Positions 1-7,099 of a stretch of DNA of 12,396 bases are shown piece by piece (within the stretch, counting starts at the first letter, position 1; each line of letters opens with the position of its first letter). A program made the position numbers and the translations under genes. This stretch comes from an uncultured Bacilli bacterium. GTDB taxonomy: Bacteria; Bacillota_I; Bacilli_A; RF39; UBA660. The notes under the pieces were generated by a model. The model did not search any database, was not told the DNA's origin, and was given only the letters and a program-made list of their open reading frames with translations. The DNA lies in NCBI GenBank assembly GCA_947629115.1, contig CANRCL010000026.1, positions 1 through 12,396 on the forward strand. The letters run 5' to 3'.

Positions 1-14
1 TGATATTTATATCA
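1..14. repeat. Short perfect palindrome at the left edge
   Basis: The sequence TGATAT-TT-ATATCA is a perfect 6-2-6 inverted repeat directly ahead of the two direct repeats described next. It could be a hairpin or protein-binding site at an insertion-sequence end. Its context is cut by the window edge, so its role cannot be judged. Confidence 0.5.
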
Positions 15-15
15 G

Positions 16-63
16 ACCGGACATTTTAATTTGTAAACCGATTCAAAAAACCGGACATTTTAA
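16..63. repeat. Two direct copies of a 14-bp repeat, possible insertion-sequence end
   Basis: The 14-mer ACCGGACATTTTAA occurs exactly at 16-29 and 50-63, with 34 bp between starts. A partial inverted copy (AAAATGTCC) lies at 111-118. Short repeats spaced this way next to a terminus resemble the transposase-binding repeats at the ends of IS21-family elements, and the GC-rich CCGGACA core stands out against the AT-rich surroundings. No transposase gene is in the window, so the insertion-sequence reading is inference. The repeats themselves are certain. Confidence 0.6.
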
Positions 64-74
64 CTTAAAAGTCA

Positions 75-118
75 CAATATTACCCCCCCCAGTCAACATT
101 TTTTCACAAAAAAATGTC
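75..118. mobile_element. Possible insertion-sequence terminus containing a C8 tract
   Basis: This segment carries a run of eight C (83-90) followed by AGTCAACATTTTTT and then the inverted partial copy of the 14-mer. A related motif is found at 10119-10141: 19 of 23 aligned bases match, with one gap. The position next to tandem repeats and beyond the terminator of the last operon suggests the end of an element lying mainly to the left of the window. It could equally be a dispersed intergenic repeat. I see no coding region in 1-173. Confidence 0.3.
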
Positions 119-173
119 CTAACGTTATTTGAGGTTTTTATGTATTTGATGTTTTATTTGAAGTTGTGCCATC

Positions 174-202
174 AAAAAAATTGGCAGAATTATCTACCAA
201 TT
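174..202 (-). terminator. Rho-independent terminator of the methyltransferase-tex operon
   Basis: On the minus strand, a 10-bp stem (AATTGGTAGA with TCTGCCAATT, one G-T pair) encloses a 4-base loop (TAAT). A run of T follows, read as the A-run at 174-180 on the plus strand. It begins nine bases after the stop codon of the last gene of the operon. Confidence 0.8.
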
Positions 203-210
203 AAAATTTA

Positions 211-1629
211 TTATTTATTTTTTTCTCTACTTAATGAAAATATTTCATTTGGATTTAAATTAATATTTAACATTATATTAGTAATAATTTTTTGAACTTT
301 TGCTCGATATTTTGGTTTAACATCTTGAATTAATTTTAATAATCCTTTAAAAACCTTTTCACTATTTTCTGATATTTTTAAACACTCTGATATAAGAGTC
401 ATATCTTCTTCACATTCAGTAGCATTTGCTATTATTCTTGCCATAGGTAGGGCAATATTTAATTCATTTAAATATATATTTTTACTTAATAAATAAATTA
501 AATCAATTTCTACTTTAGAATAAACACTATTAATTAAGGCCGCAAATTCACAAGAGTTATCTATCTTTTCTTCATTATCAAAATTAACTAATGTATCAAA
601 AACTTTTTCAGCCTTATATTTATTTTCTGCTTCATTAACTATCATTGCTCCATCAAAATTATCTAATTTGGCTAAAGTTGTAGCATACATTATATTATAA
701 TTATGTTTAGAACTTTTTAATATATCTAATGACTCTTCAACTAAATCATTATCTTTTATTCTAAAAGATGTTAATAAATCGGTTATTGAAGATGTCTTAA
801 TTTTACTTGGAGTATTAATTATTAAATTTATTTTTTCTTCTTCAACATTTAAATTATGAGTTAAACAATAAGATATATAAGTGCTTATATGTTGTAATTT
901 ATCCTCCGAAGTTGTTTTTAAAAAATATTCACTATATTTTAAAACATATGGGGCATTTTCTTTATTTAAAATCTCAAAATATTGAAACATATAACTGGCT
1001 TGCACTTTATTTTTAGTTTTACTTATCATTTCAGCCATAGTTAACAATAAACCTAAATCTAATATTTCTAAAATCCAGTCTAAACGAGAATAAATATTTA
1101 CTTTATACTCATTTTTTTCTCTAGCAATTAATTTAGCCAGTTCCAAGTATTCCAAAACACTATCATTATCCATTTCTTCAATATGAGAATAAATATCATA
1201 GATAGCATCAGTTTGAAATTCTTTACTACATTCTAAAACAAATTCAACAATTAAATTACGATATTTAATATTACCAACATTATCATTACAATAAATTTCT
1301 TTTATACATTCGGCTTGAAAATCATATTTAGCCTCACTTATCTTTAGTAATGCCTCTTCTTTTAATTTTAAAGTAATATTAACATCTAGTATTTGACTTA
1401 TTTCTGTTTTATATAATAAATTTAATTCTAAAATATTAATAGAGTACATTATTAAGTTTGTATCTAAATTATAATTAAAGATTAACCATAAGATATTTTC
1501 TAAATTATATACACTATTTATTAAGCATAATCTTTTTAAAACAACTTCATCTAATACTTCTAGTTCTTCTCTTTTAACTTCTTCCTTTTTAATTTTTTCT
1601 AAAATATTATTAATTAATTCTTCTTTCAT
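211..1629 (-). CDS. Hypothetical all-helical repeat protein, last gene of the tex operon
   Basis: I do not recognise this 472-residue protein. It has no signal peptide, membrane segment or catalytic motif, so it is probably cytosolic. It is rich in Leu, Ile, Lys, Glu and Asn and appears entirely alpha-helical. A weak recurring pattern, roughly Ser/Ala-x-x-Lys-x-aromatic-Gln-Ala-x-x-Ile, centres near residues 105, 139, 176, 210, 246, 278, 312, 339, 374 and 442. Most steps are 32-37 residues, with 27 between 312 and 339 and one unit unclear near 408. That suggests a TPR/HEAT-like helical solenoid, a fold usually used for protein or RNA binding. The start is ATG after GGGAG with a 4-base spacer. 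It begins 14 bases after the tex stop codon, so it is very likely co-transcribed with tex. The downstream terminator makes it the final gene. Function is unknown; a scaffold or adaptor role is inference only. Confidence 0.85.
   Translation of the reverse strand: MKEELINNILEKIKKEEVKREELEVLDEVVLKRLCLINSVYNLENILWLIFNYNLDTNLIMYSINILELNLLYKTEISQILDVNITLKLKEEALLKISEAKYDFQAECIKEIYCNDNVGNIKYRNLIVEFVLECSKEFQTDAIYDIYSHIEEMDNDSVLEYLELAKLIAREKNEYKVNIYSRLDWILEILDLGLLLTMAEMISKTKNKVQASYMFQYFEILNKENAPYVLKYSEYFLKTTSEDKLQHISTYISYCLTHNLNVEEEKINLIINTPSKIKTSSITDLLTSFRIKDNDLVEESLDILKSSKHNYNIMYATTLAKLDNFDGAMIVNEAENKYKAEKVFDTLVNFDNEEKIDNSCEFAALINSVYSKVEIDLIYLLSKNIYLNELNIALPMARIIANATECEEDMTLISECLKISENSEKVFKGLLKLIQDVKPKYRAKVQKIITNIMLNINLNPNEIFSLSREKNK
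289..1338 (-). repeat. Region encoding degenerate ~34-residue helical repeats
   Basis: This covers residues about 98-447 of the protein above. The clearest units begin at SEAKYDFQAECIKEIY (98), SKEFQTDAIYDIY (135), SKTKNKVQASYMFQYF (203), SEDKLQHISTYIS (241), SSKHNYNIMYATTLA (306) and ENKYKAEKVFDTL (335). The similarity is at protein level only; I see no nucleotide repeat. Confidence 0.45.
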
Positions 1630-1643
1630 AAAACTCCCTATTC

Positions 1644-3797
1644 TTAATTAACTGCTTTTAAACTTAAAGATACTTTTTGCTTTTCTAAATTAATATCATC
1701 AACATAAACATCAATAATATCTCCAACACTTAAAACTTCACTAGGATGTTTAATATATCTATCACTCATTTTAGATATATGAACTAATCCATCATTTTTA
1801 ATTCCAATATCGACAAATGCTCCAAAGTCAACTACATTTCTAACAGTTCCTTGTAATTTCATTCCTAATTTTAAATCTTCTAAATGTAAAACATCTTTCT
1901 TTAAAATTGGTTTAGGCAACATATCTCTTGGGTCTCTATTAGGACTAATTAAAGAAGCAATAATATCATCTAAAGTATATATATCAATATTTAATTCTTT
2001 AGATATATTCATTTTATTTATATTTTCTAAAGTATCTTTTAATTTTAAAGTACCTATATCATTTAAAGATAAATTTAAATGTTTTAATAATTTTAAAGTA
2101 TTATCATAACTTTCTGGGTGAATACTAGTAGTATCTAATATATTATCACCATTTAAAATTCTTAAAAAACCAATGGCTTGTTCATAAGTTTTAGCATTAA
2201 GAATTTTTTTAGTTAGTAATTCTTTTCGATTTTTAAAAGTTCCATATTCATTTCTAAATTTAATTATTTTATCTATGGTGGCTTTTGTTAAACCAGAAAT
2301 ATATTTTAAGATAGATGGTGAAGCCGTATTTAAATTAACTCCAACTTGATTAACTATTTTTTGCGTTGTAAAGTTTAAACTTTCTTTTAATTTTTTCTCG
2401 GTCACATCGTGTTGATATAAACCAACTCCAATACTTTCGGGTTCAATTTTAACAAGTTCTGATAAAGGGTCTTCTAAACGTCTACCAATCGAAATAGCAC
2501 TTCTTTCTTCAACATGCAAATCGGGAAATTCACTAATTGCTAACTTACTGGCTGAATATACGGAAGCACCGGCTTCACTAACAATAATGTATTCAACTTT
2601 TCTTTTGCTTTCTTTAATAACATCTGCTACAAAACTTTCTGATTCTCTTGAGGCTGTCCCATTACCGATAGCGATGATATCAATATTATAATCATTAATT
2701 AATTTTAACATTGTTTCTTTACTTTTGGCATATTCATTTTTTGGTTCATGAGGATATATAACAGCAATTTTTAAGGGTTTACCAGTTTTATCTAATACAG
2801 CCAATTTACAACCAGTTCTATAAGCCGGGTCAAATCCTAAAACCGTTTTTTCTCTAATTGGTGGTTGCATTAAAAGTTTTGCTAAATTATCACTAAAATT
2901 ATTAATAGCCACATCTTCGGCTTTTTCTTTTAATTCACTCCGTATTTCTCTTTCAATAGATGGAGCGATTAACCTTTTATAACTATCTTTAATAGCATCT
3001 AAAACGATATCTACTAAATCTTGATTATCATAATTTTTAATAACTTTTTCTTTTAAATAATTTAAAATTAATTCTTCATCAATTTCAATACTAACATTTA
3101 AAATATCTTCACTTTCACCACGATTAATGGCTAGTACTCGATACATTTTAATTTTACTAACACTTTCTTGAAAATCATAATACATTTCATAAGTTTTATT
3201 TTCATCAACACTATTTTTCTTTTTCTTACTTGTTAAAATACCATTATGATAAGTTAAATATCTTATTTGTTTACGAAAACTAGCATTATCACTTATCCAT
3301 TCCGCAATAATATATTTGGCTCCGGTAATGGCTTCATCAATTGTTTTAACATTTTCATTTAGATATTTTTGAGCCACACTTTGAATACTTCCATTAATTT
3401 TAAAACTCATAATTATTTTAGCAAGGGGTTCTAAACCATTTTTTATGGCTTCAGTGGCTTTAGTTTTTTTCTTCTCTTTAAATGGTCTATAAATATCTTC
3501 AATTTCGACTAATTTAGTAGCACTATCAATTTTACTAACTAATTCTTCTGTTAATAAACCTTTTTCATCAATTAATCTTTTAATTTCTTCTTTTCTTTTT
3601 TGTAAATTAACACCATAACTATATTCTGTTTCAATGGCTCTTATTTGAGTTTCATCTAAATTACCAGTCACTTCTTTACGATAACGAGCAATAAAAGGAA
3701 TAGTATTACCCTCTTCTAATAATTTTAAAGTACTTTTAACACTTTTGATATTTATATTTAAAGTTTTGGCTAAATTTTCAATTATTTCCTCATTCAT
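1644..3797 (-). CDS. tex: Tex family S1 RNA-binding protein
   Basis: This is a 717-residue protein of full Tex length. Tex proteins bind nucleic acids and are linked to transcription and RNA quality control; the biochemical role is not fully settled. An N-terminal helical region (about 1-200) holds the family motif NTIPFIARYRKEVTGNLDE near 31. A YqgF/RNase H-like domain spans about 318-445 (VLGFDPAYRTGCKLAV at 319). A helix-hairpin-helix region follows (NQVGVNLNTASPSIL, 483-497, and its continuation). A C-terminal S1 domain lies at about 644-715 (DFGAFVDIGIKNDGLVHIS). The start is ATG with a weak GAGTGA site 6 bases upstream. It begins 38 bases after the pseudouridine synthase stop, with no terminator between, and is followed after 14 bases by the helical-repeat gene. 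The domain order is complete and nothing looks broken. Neighbouring RNA-modifying enzymes fit an RNA-related role. Confidence 0.97.
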   Translation of the reverse strand: MNEEIIENLAKTLNINIKSVKSTLKLLEEGNTIPFIARYRKEVTGNLDETQIRAIETEYSYGVNLQKRKEEIKRLIDEKGLLTEELVSKIDSATKLVEIEDIYRPFKEKKKTKATEAIKNGLEPLAKIIMSFKINGSIQSVAQKYLNENVKTIDEAITGAKYIIAEWISDNASFRKQIRYLTYHNGILTSKKKKNSVDENKTYEMYYDFQESVSKIKMYRVLAINRGESEDILNVSIEIDEELILNYLKEKVIKNYDNQDLVDIVLDAIKDSYKRLIAPSIEREIRSELKEKAEDVAINNFSDNLAKLLMQPPIREKTVLGFDPAYRTGCKLAVLDKTGKPLKIAVIYPHEPKNEYAKSKETMLKLINDYNIDIIAIGNGTASRESESFVADVIKESKRKVEYIIVSEAGASVYSASKLAISEFPDLHVEERSAISIGRRLEDPLSELVKIEPESIGVGLYQHDVTEKKLKESLNFTTQKIVNQVGVNLNTASPSILKYISGLTKATIDKIIKFRNEYGTFKNRKELLTKKILNAKTYEQAIGFLRILNGDNILDTTSIHPESYDNTLKLLKHLNLSLNDIGTLKLKDTLENINKMNISKELNIDIYTLDDIIASLISPNRDPRDMLPKPILKKDVLHLEDLKLGMKLQGTVRNVVDFGAFVDIGIKNDGLVHISKMSDRYIKHPSEVLSVGDIIDVYVDDINLEKQKVSLSLKAVN

Positions 3798-3835
3798 ATT
3801 GTTTCACTCTTTCTATCTTTTTTCTAATAATGCTT

Positions 3836-4483
3836 TTACACAAACTCATTCCAAATACCGTTTTTAGGCATTAATTTAAAATCCATTACTTCATCTTTAG
3901 TAGGATGTTTAAATTTCAAATGATAAGCATAAAGGGCTATTTGTTTTTTATCTTGCTTGCCATATAATTGGTCTCCATATAAAGGACAATTACGACTGGC
4001 AAATTGAAGTCTAATTTGATGATGACGTCCTGTTATTAAATTAACTTTAACTAAATTTAAATCATCTTTTCTTTTTAAAACTTCATATTCTAATTTTGCA
4101 TATTTACCTATTTCTTGATTACTTATTACACTTACTTCATTTTGTTTAGTTATATAATCTTCCATTATTCCAAAATTATCTAATTTACCACGACAAATTA
4201 ATAAATATTCTTTTTGCATTTCGTGATTTTGAATGGCTTTGGACAAGCGACTGGCGGCTTTACTAGTTTTAGCAAAAACCATAATTCCTCCAACTGGACG
4301 GTCTAAACGATGAACAAGCCCCACATAAACAGCACCGGGTTTATGATATTTTTCTTTAATATAATTTTTAACCATTGTAAGTAAATCTAAATCATTAGTG
4401 TAATCACTTTGACATAAAACATTAGGTTCCTTTTCCACAACAATTAAATGATTATCTTCATATAAAATATTTAATTTATTCAT
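3836..4483 (-). CDS. RluA-family pseudouridine synthase
   Basis: This 215-residue protein isomerises uridine to pseudouridine in structured RNA, most likely rRNA or tRNA. The catalytic motif GLVHRLDRPVGGIMVF carries the family Asp (residue 61), in the HRLD form of the RluA family. The later motif LITGRHHQIRLQFA (about 150-163) and the stretch GDQLYG are also typical. There is no N-terminal S4 domain, so it is a catalytic-domain-only member, and its target site cannot be read from sequence. I place the start at the ATG at 4483 because AGGAAG (4492-4497) sits 8 bases upstream; the TTG two codons earlier has no suitable spacing. The first 8 bases overlap the end of the methyltransferase gene (ATGAATAA), which implies translational coupling. 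Second gene of the four-gene operon. Confidence 0.95.
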   Translation of the reverse strand: MNKLNILYEDNHLIVVEKEPNVLCQSDYTNDLDLLTMVKNYIKEKYHKPGAVYVGLVHRLDRPVGGIMVFAKTSKAASRLSKAIQNHEMQKEYLLICRGKLDNFGIMEDYITKQNEVSVISNQEIGKYAKLEYEVLKRKDDLNLVKVNLITGRHHQIRLQFASRNCPLYGDQLYGKQDKKQIALYAYHLKFKHPTKDEVMDFKLMPKNGIWNEFV

Positions 4484-5327
4484 GTTCAATTCTTCCTGTT
4501 ATTCCACAAGATAAATAAAGATTAGAATTTTCAATAGGTAAGCATAAATCATCAACTAAAATCTTTTTGCCTTTAAAATTAATTTTTAAAATATTTTCTA
4601 AAGATACATTAGGTAAATTAGTAGAATAAGTATTTATAATAAAGAATAAAAAATCATCTTTTAAAATTTCTTGACATAATTTAATTAAATTTTCTAAATC
4701 ATTTTCTAGGGACCAAACTTCGCCATTAGCCCCACGACCATAACTTGGTGGGTCCATAATAATAGCGTCATATTTATTACCCCGACGTATTTCTCTTTTT
4801 ACAAATTTTACGACATCATCAACTAAATAACGGACCGGACAATTTTCTAACTTATTTAATTTTACATTTTCTTTAGCCCAATCAATCATTCCTTTAGATG
4901 AATCGACATGAGTGACTGAAGCCCCAGAAGACAAACAAGCCACCGTGGCTGCTCCAGTATAGGCAAATAAATTTAAGACTTTAACTTCTCTTTTAGCCTC
5001 TTTAATTTTTTGCATAGCAAAATCCCAATTTGTTGCTTGTTCTGGAAATAAACCAGTATGTTTAAATCCCATTTCTTTAATTAAAAATTTTAAATTTTTA
5101 TAATTAACTACCCAACTACCGGGAGTAGATTTTTTATTTTCCCAATGTCCTCCACCAGTATTGCTTCGATAATAAACAGCATTAATTGCATATTCTTGAA
5201 AATCTCCTAAATCCCAAGTAATAACTGGGTCGGGTCGTAAAAGTAATATATCTTTCCAACTTTCTAATTTCATTCCTTTACTAGTTTTTAAAATTTTATA
5301 ATCTTCCCAATTATTACTTACTAACAT
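4476..5327 (-). CDS. Class I SAM-dependent methyltransferase, RlmI/RlmK-related
   Basis: This 283-residue protein has a Rossmann methyltransferase fold. The SAM-binding motif I is VLNLFAYTGAATVACLSSGA (about 117-136), with the following acidic residue in THVDSSKGM. Motif IV is DPPSYGRG (192-199). The segment GLFPEQATNWDF (about 92-103) is typical of the RlmI/RlmK-like family, which methylates 23S rRNA. It is much shorter than E. coli RlmI (about 400 residues), and I see no N-terminal PUA domain, so substrate assignment is inference. The start is the ATG at 5327, 6 bases after AGGTG (5334-5338); the in-frame GTG at 5336 lies inside that site. It overlaps the following pseudouridine synthase gene by 8 bases. 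The pair looks like an RNA-modification module leading into tex. Confidence 0.92.
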   Translation of the reverse strand: MLVSNNWEDYKILKTSKGMKLESWKDILLLRPDPVITWDLGDFQEYAINAVYYRSNTGGGHWENKKSTPGSWVVNYKNLKFLIKEMGFKHTGLFPEQATNWDFAMQKIKEAKREVKVLNLFAYTGAATVACLSSGASVTHVDSSKGMIDWAKENVKLNKLENCPVRYLVDDVVKFVKREIRRGNKYDAIIMDPPSYGRGANGEVWSLENDLENLIKLCQEILKDDFLFFIINTYSTNLPNVSLENILKINFKGKKILVDDLCLPIENSNLYLSCGITGRIEHE

Positions 5328-5333
5328 ACAATT

Positions 5334-5338
5334 CACCT
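5334..5338 (-). promoter_or_regulatory. Ribosome binding site deciding the methyltransferase start
   Basis: AGGTG on the minus strand lies 6 bases before the ATG at 5327. The upstream in-frame GTG at 5336 is part of this site and cannot be the start it serves. Confidence 0.7.
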
Positions 5339-5346
5339 ACAAAATT

Positions 5347-5352
5347 ATTATA
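5347..5352 (-). promoter_or_regulatory. Probable -10 element for the four-gene operon
   Basis: A perfect TATAAT on the minus strand lies about 20 bases upstream of the methyltransferase ATG and just downstream of the preceding terminator. No good -35 box is seen at 16-18 bases upstream, nor a TGn extension, so this is a weak call based on position and the -10 match. Confidence 0.4.
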
Positions 5353-5361
5353 CTACAAACC

Positions 5362-5393
5362 AAAAAGAAAACCTAATTATTATTTTAGGTTTT
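5362..5393 (-). terminator. Rho-independent terminator after the coiled-coil membrane protein gene
   Basis: On the minus strand, a perfect 9-bp stem (AAAACCTAA with TTAGGTTTT) encloses an 8-base loop. It is followed by CTTTTT. It starts six bases after the stop codon of the gene at 5399-6094 and separates it from the downstream operon. Confidence 0.85.
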
Positions 5394-5398
5394 ACATT

Positions 5399-6094
5399 CT
5401 ATTTTTTAGGCACTCTAGCAAGAGTCTTACTAATATCATAATCTAATAAATAAGTAGCATTAACTTTGGCTTTATTTACTGGTTCTTCTAATACAGCATT
5501 AATTGCAGCAGTTTCTTTTTCTTTAATATTAACTATTGTTTCCATAATTAATTTTATTTCTTCATCTAAAGTAGCAATTAATTCTTCTCTTTTAGCCATT
5601 TCTTTTTGAACAAATTCTTTTCCCGAATTTAATCTTTCTTCTCTTTCTGTTAATTTAAATAATTTTTCTTTTGTTTCTTCTAAATTATTTTCGGCTTTTA
5701 CTTTTTTATAAAATTTAGGATGGCATAAAGAATTATATTGGGCTCCATTTAATAACACCATTGGTAAAATAGTTGGCATAGTTAAATATACTAAATCCAT
5801 AATGTTATTAATGTTTGCTTCTATACATAAATTAATTAAACATAAAATCATTACATCAATAAGACCTGCTTCAATTAAGAAATAACCCAAATGTTCATTT
5901 TTAACATCATTTTCTAAAATATAAAGTATTTTTTCTAAAGTTTTAATTTCTTTTTCACAAGCAGTTAATTCTTCATTAGTTTTATTTAAAACATAATTAG
6001 CATCTTTTTGGTCCTCAATTAATCTATCTCTTTCATCTCTCTTTTGATTTAATTTTTCCGTTAAATTTTCTATTACTTCAGTATATCTATTCAT
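5399..6094 (-). CDS. Hypothetical protein: two coiled coils around a membrane hairpin
   Basis: I do not recognise this 231-residue protein. Residues 1-65 form a charged, heptad-like helix rich in Glu, Lys, Arg and Asn. Two hydrophobic segments follow at about 70-93 and 97-116, separated by only a few residues (NINN). A second long charged helix covers about 130-200, then a short Lys-rich tail. The layout suggests a hairpin dipping into or crossing the membrane, with both coiled coils on the cytoplasmic side. There is no signal peptide or enzyme motif. The start is ATG, with AAAGGAGA 7 bases or so upstream. The gene stands alone with a near-consensus promoter and a strong terminator, so it is probably well expressed and constitutive. 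Membrane scaffold or cell-shape/division roles are possible but unsupported. Confidence 0.85.
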   Translation of the reverse strand: MNRYTEVIENLTEKLNQKRDERDRLIEDQKDANYVLNKTNEELTACEKEIKTLEKILYILENDVKNEHLGYFLIEAGLIDVMILCLINLCIEANINNIMDLVYLTMPTILPMVLLNGAQYNSLCHPKFYKKVKAENNLEETKEKLFKLTEREERLNSGKEFVQKEMAKREELIATLDEEIKLIMETIVNIKEKETAAINAVLEEPVNKAKVNATYLLDYDISKTLARVPKK

Positions 6095-6118
6095 CCTTTT
6101 TCTCCTTTAATAACGCTT

Positions 6119-6147
6119 ATTATAATTTATATGTCCTTATTTTTCAA
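6119..6147 (-). promoter_or_regulatory. Sigma-A type promoter of the coiled-coil membrane protein gene
   Basis: On the minus strand, TTGAAA (6142-6147) is followed by a 17-base spacer and a perfect TATAAT (6119-6124). It lies between the trxB terminator and the ATG at 6094, giving a leader of about 18 bases. Confidence 0.85.
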
Positions 6148-6158
6148 CATTTTTTCTT

Positions 6159-6187
6159 AAAAAAACTATTAGTAATCAAACTAATAG
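6159..6187 (-). terminator. Rho-independent terminator of lgt-trxB
   Basis: On the minus strand, an 8-bp stem (CTATTAGT with ACTAATAG) encloses a 6-base loop and is followed by seven T. It starts ten bases after the trxB stop codon. The stem is GC-poor, as expected in this genome. Confidence 0.75.
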
Positions 6188-6196
6188 CCTTTAACA

Positions 6197-7087
6197 TTAA
6201 TTAATAATTTTAGAAATATTACTTACAGCATAAATTCCATCATTAGCAGCAGTCACTAATTGATAAATATCTTTTTTAATAACATCGCCAATAGCGTATA
6301 TTCCTTTAATATCAGTTTCATATTTTTCATTAACTTTGATATAGCCTAATTCATCAGTAATATTTAAATCTTTAAACATTTCGGTATTAGGTTTATAACC
6401 AATGTAAATAAATACTCCCGCTACTTCTAAATTTTGTCCACTATCTAAAGTAATACTAGATATTTTACCATCTTGTTCATGATATTCTTTAACATTTACA
6501 CCATAAATTATTTCTATATTTTTGGTATTTTTAACTTTTGTTTCTAATATTTTTTCACCTTTAAAAGCATCTTTTCGATTTAAAATATATACTTTATGAC
6601 AAATCTTGGCTAAATATAAAGATTCTTGTAATGCACTAGAACCACTACCAACAACAGCAATATCTTTACCTTTATAGAATGCTCCATCACAAGTAGCACA
6701 AGTACTTATGCCCCGCCCTAATAAATCTTTTTCATTATCAAGGCCTAAAAATTTAGGTTTAGTTCCAGTGGCAATAATCACATTTTTACAAGTATATTCT
6801 CCTTTATTAGTTATAACAATTTTTTTATCATTTTCAATTTTAATATTACTTACTTCTTCAAATTTATAAGGTATTTCTAAATCTTTAACTTGGTCGAATA
6901 ATTTTTCCGCAAATTCGGCTCCGCGTACATTTAAAAGTCCTGGATAATTACTAATTACTTCAATATTATTAAGCATTCCTCCGGGCATTCCTTTATCTAA
7001 TAATAAAACATTTTGATTACCTCTTTTAGCATAAATTCCCGCGGTTATTCCACCAATACCCATTCCAATAATTATTAAATCATACAT
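6197..7087 (-). CDS. trxB: Thioredoxin-disulfide reductase-like flavoprotein
   Basis: This 296-residue protein has the low-molecular-weight thioredoxin reductase layout. An N-terminal FAD-binding GxGxxG motif (GMGIGGITAGIYAKR, from residue 8) comes first. The redox-active CATC is at 130-133. The nucleotide-binding GSGSSA is at 147-152. The C-terminal FAD motif is GIYAIGDV (262-269). The normal role is electron transfer to thioredoxin in the cytosol. The NADPH 2'-phosphate site is altered: where NADPH-dependent members have HRRxxxR, this has NRKDAFK (170-176). The Arg usually found in the RQ pair after the FAD motif is Tyr275. Use of NADH or another donor is therefore possible but unproven. 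The start is ATG after AAGGAG, which overlaps the lgt stop codon; the genes are 12 bases apart and co-transcribed. Pairing of lgt with trxB is also known in other Firmicutes. Confidence 0.92.
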   Translation of the reverse strand: MYDLIIIGMGIGGITAGIYAKRGNQNVLLLDKGMPGGMLNNIEVISNYPGLLNVRGAEFAEKLFDQVKDLEIPYKFEEVSNIKIENDKKIVITNKGEYTCKNVIIATGTKPKFLGLDNEKDLLGRGISTCATCDGAFYKGKDIAVVGSGSSALQESLYLAKICHKVYILNRKDAFKGEKILETKVKNTKNIEIIYGVNVKEYHEQDGKISSITLDSGQNLEVAGVFIYIGYKPNTEMFKDLNITDELGYIKVNEKYETDIKGIYAIGDVIKKDIYQLVTAANDGIYAVSNISKIIN

Positions 7088-7099
7088 AAAATCATCTCC

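Noticed and set aside
127..167. Three imperfect copies of ATTTGANGTTTT in the left non-coding region
   Set aside because: The copies are short, AT-rich and unevenly spaced (17 and 12 bases), so chance is a sufficient explanation.
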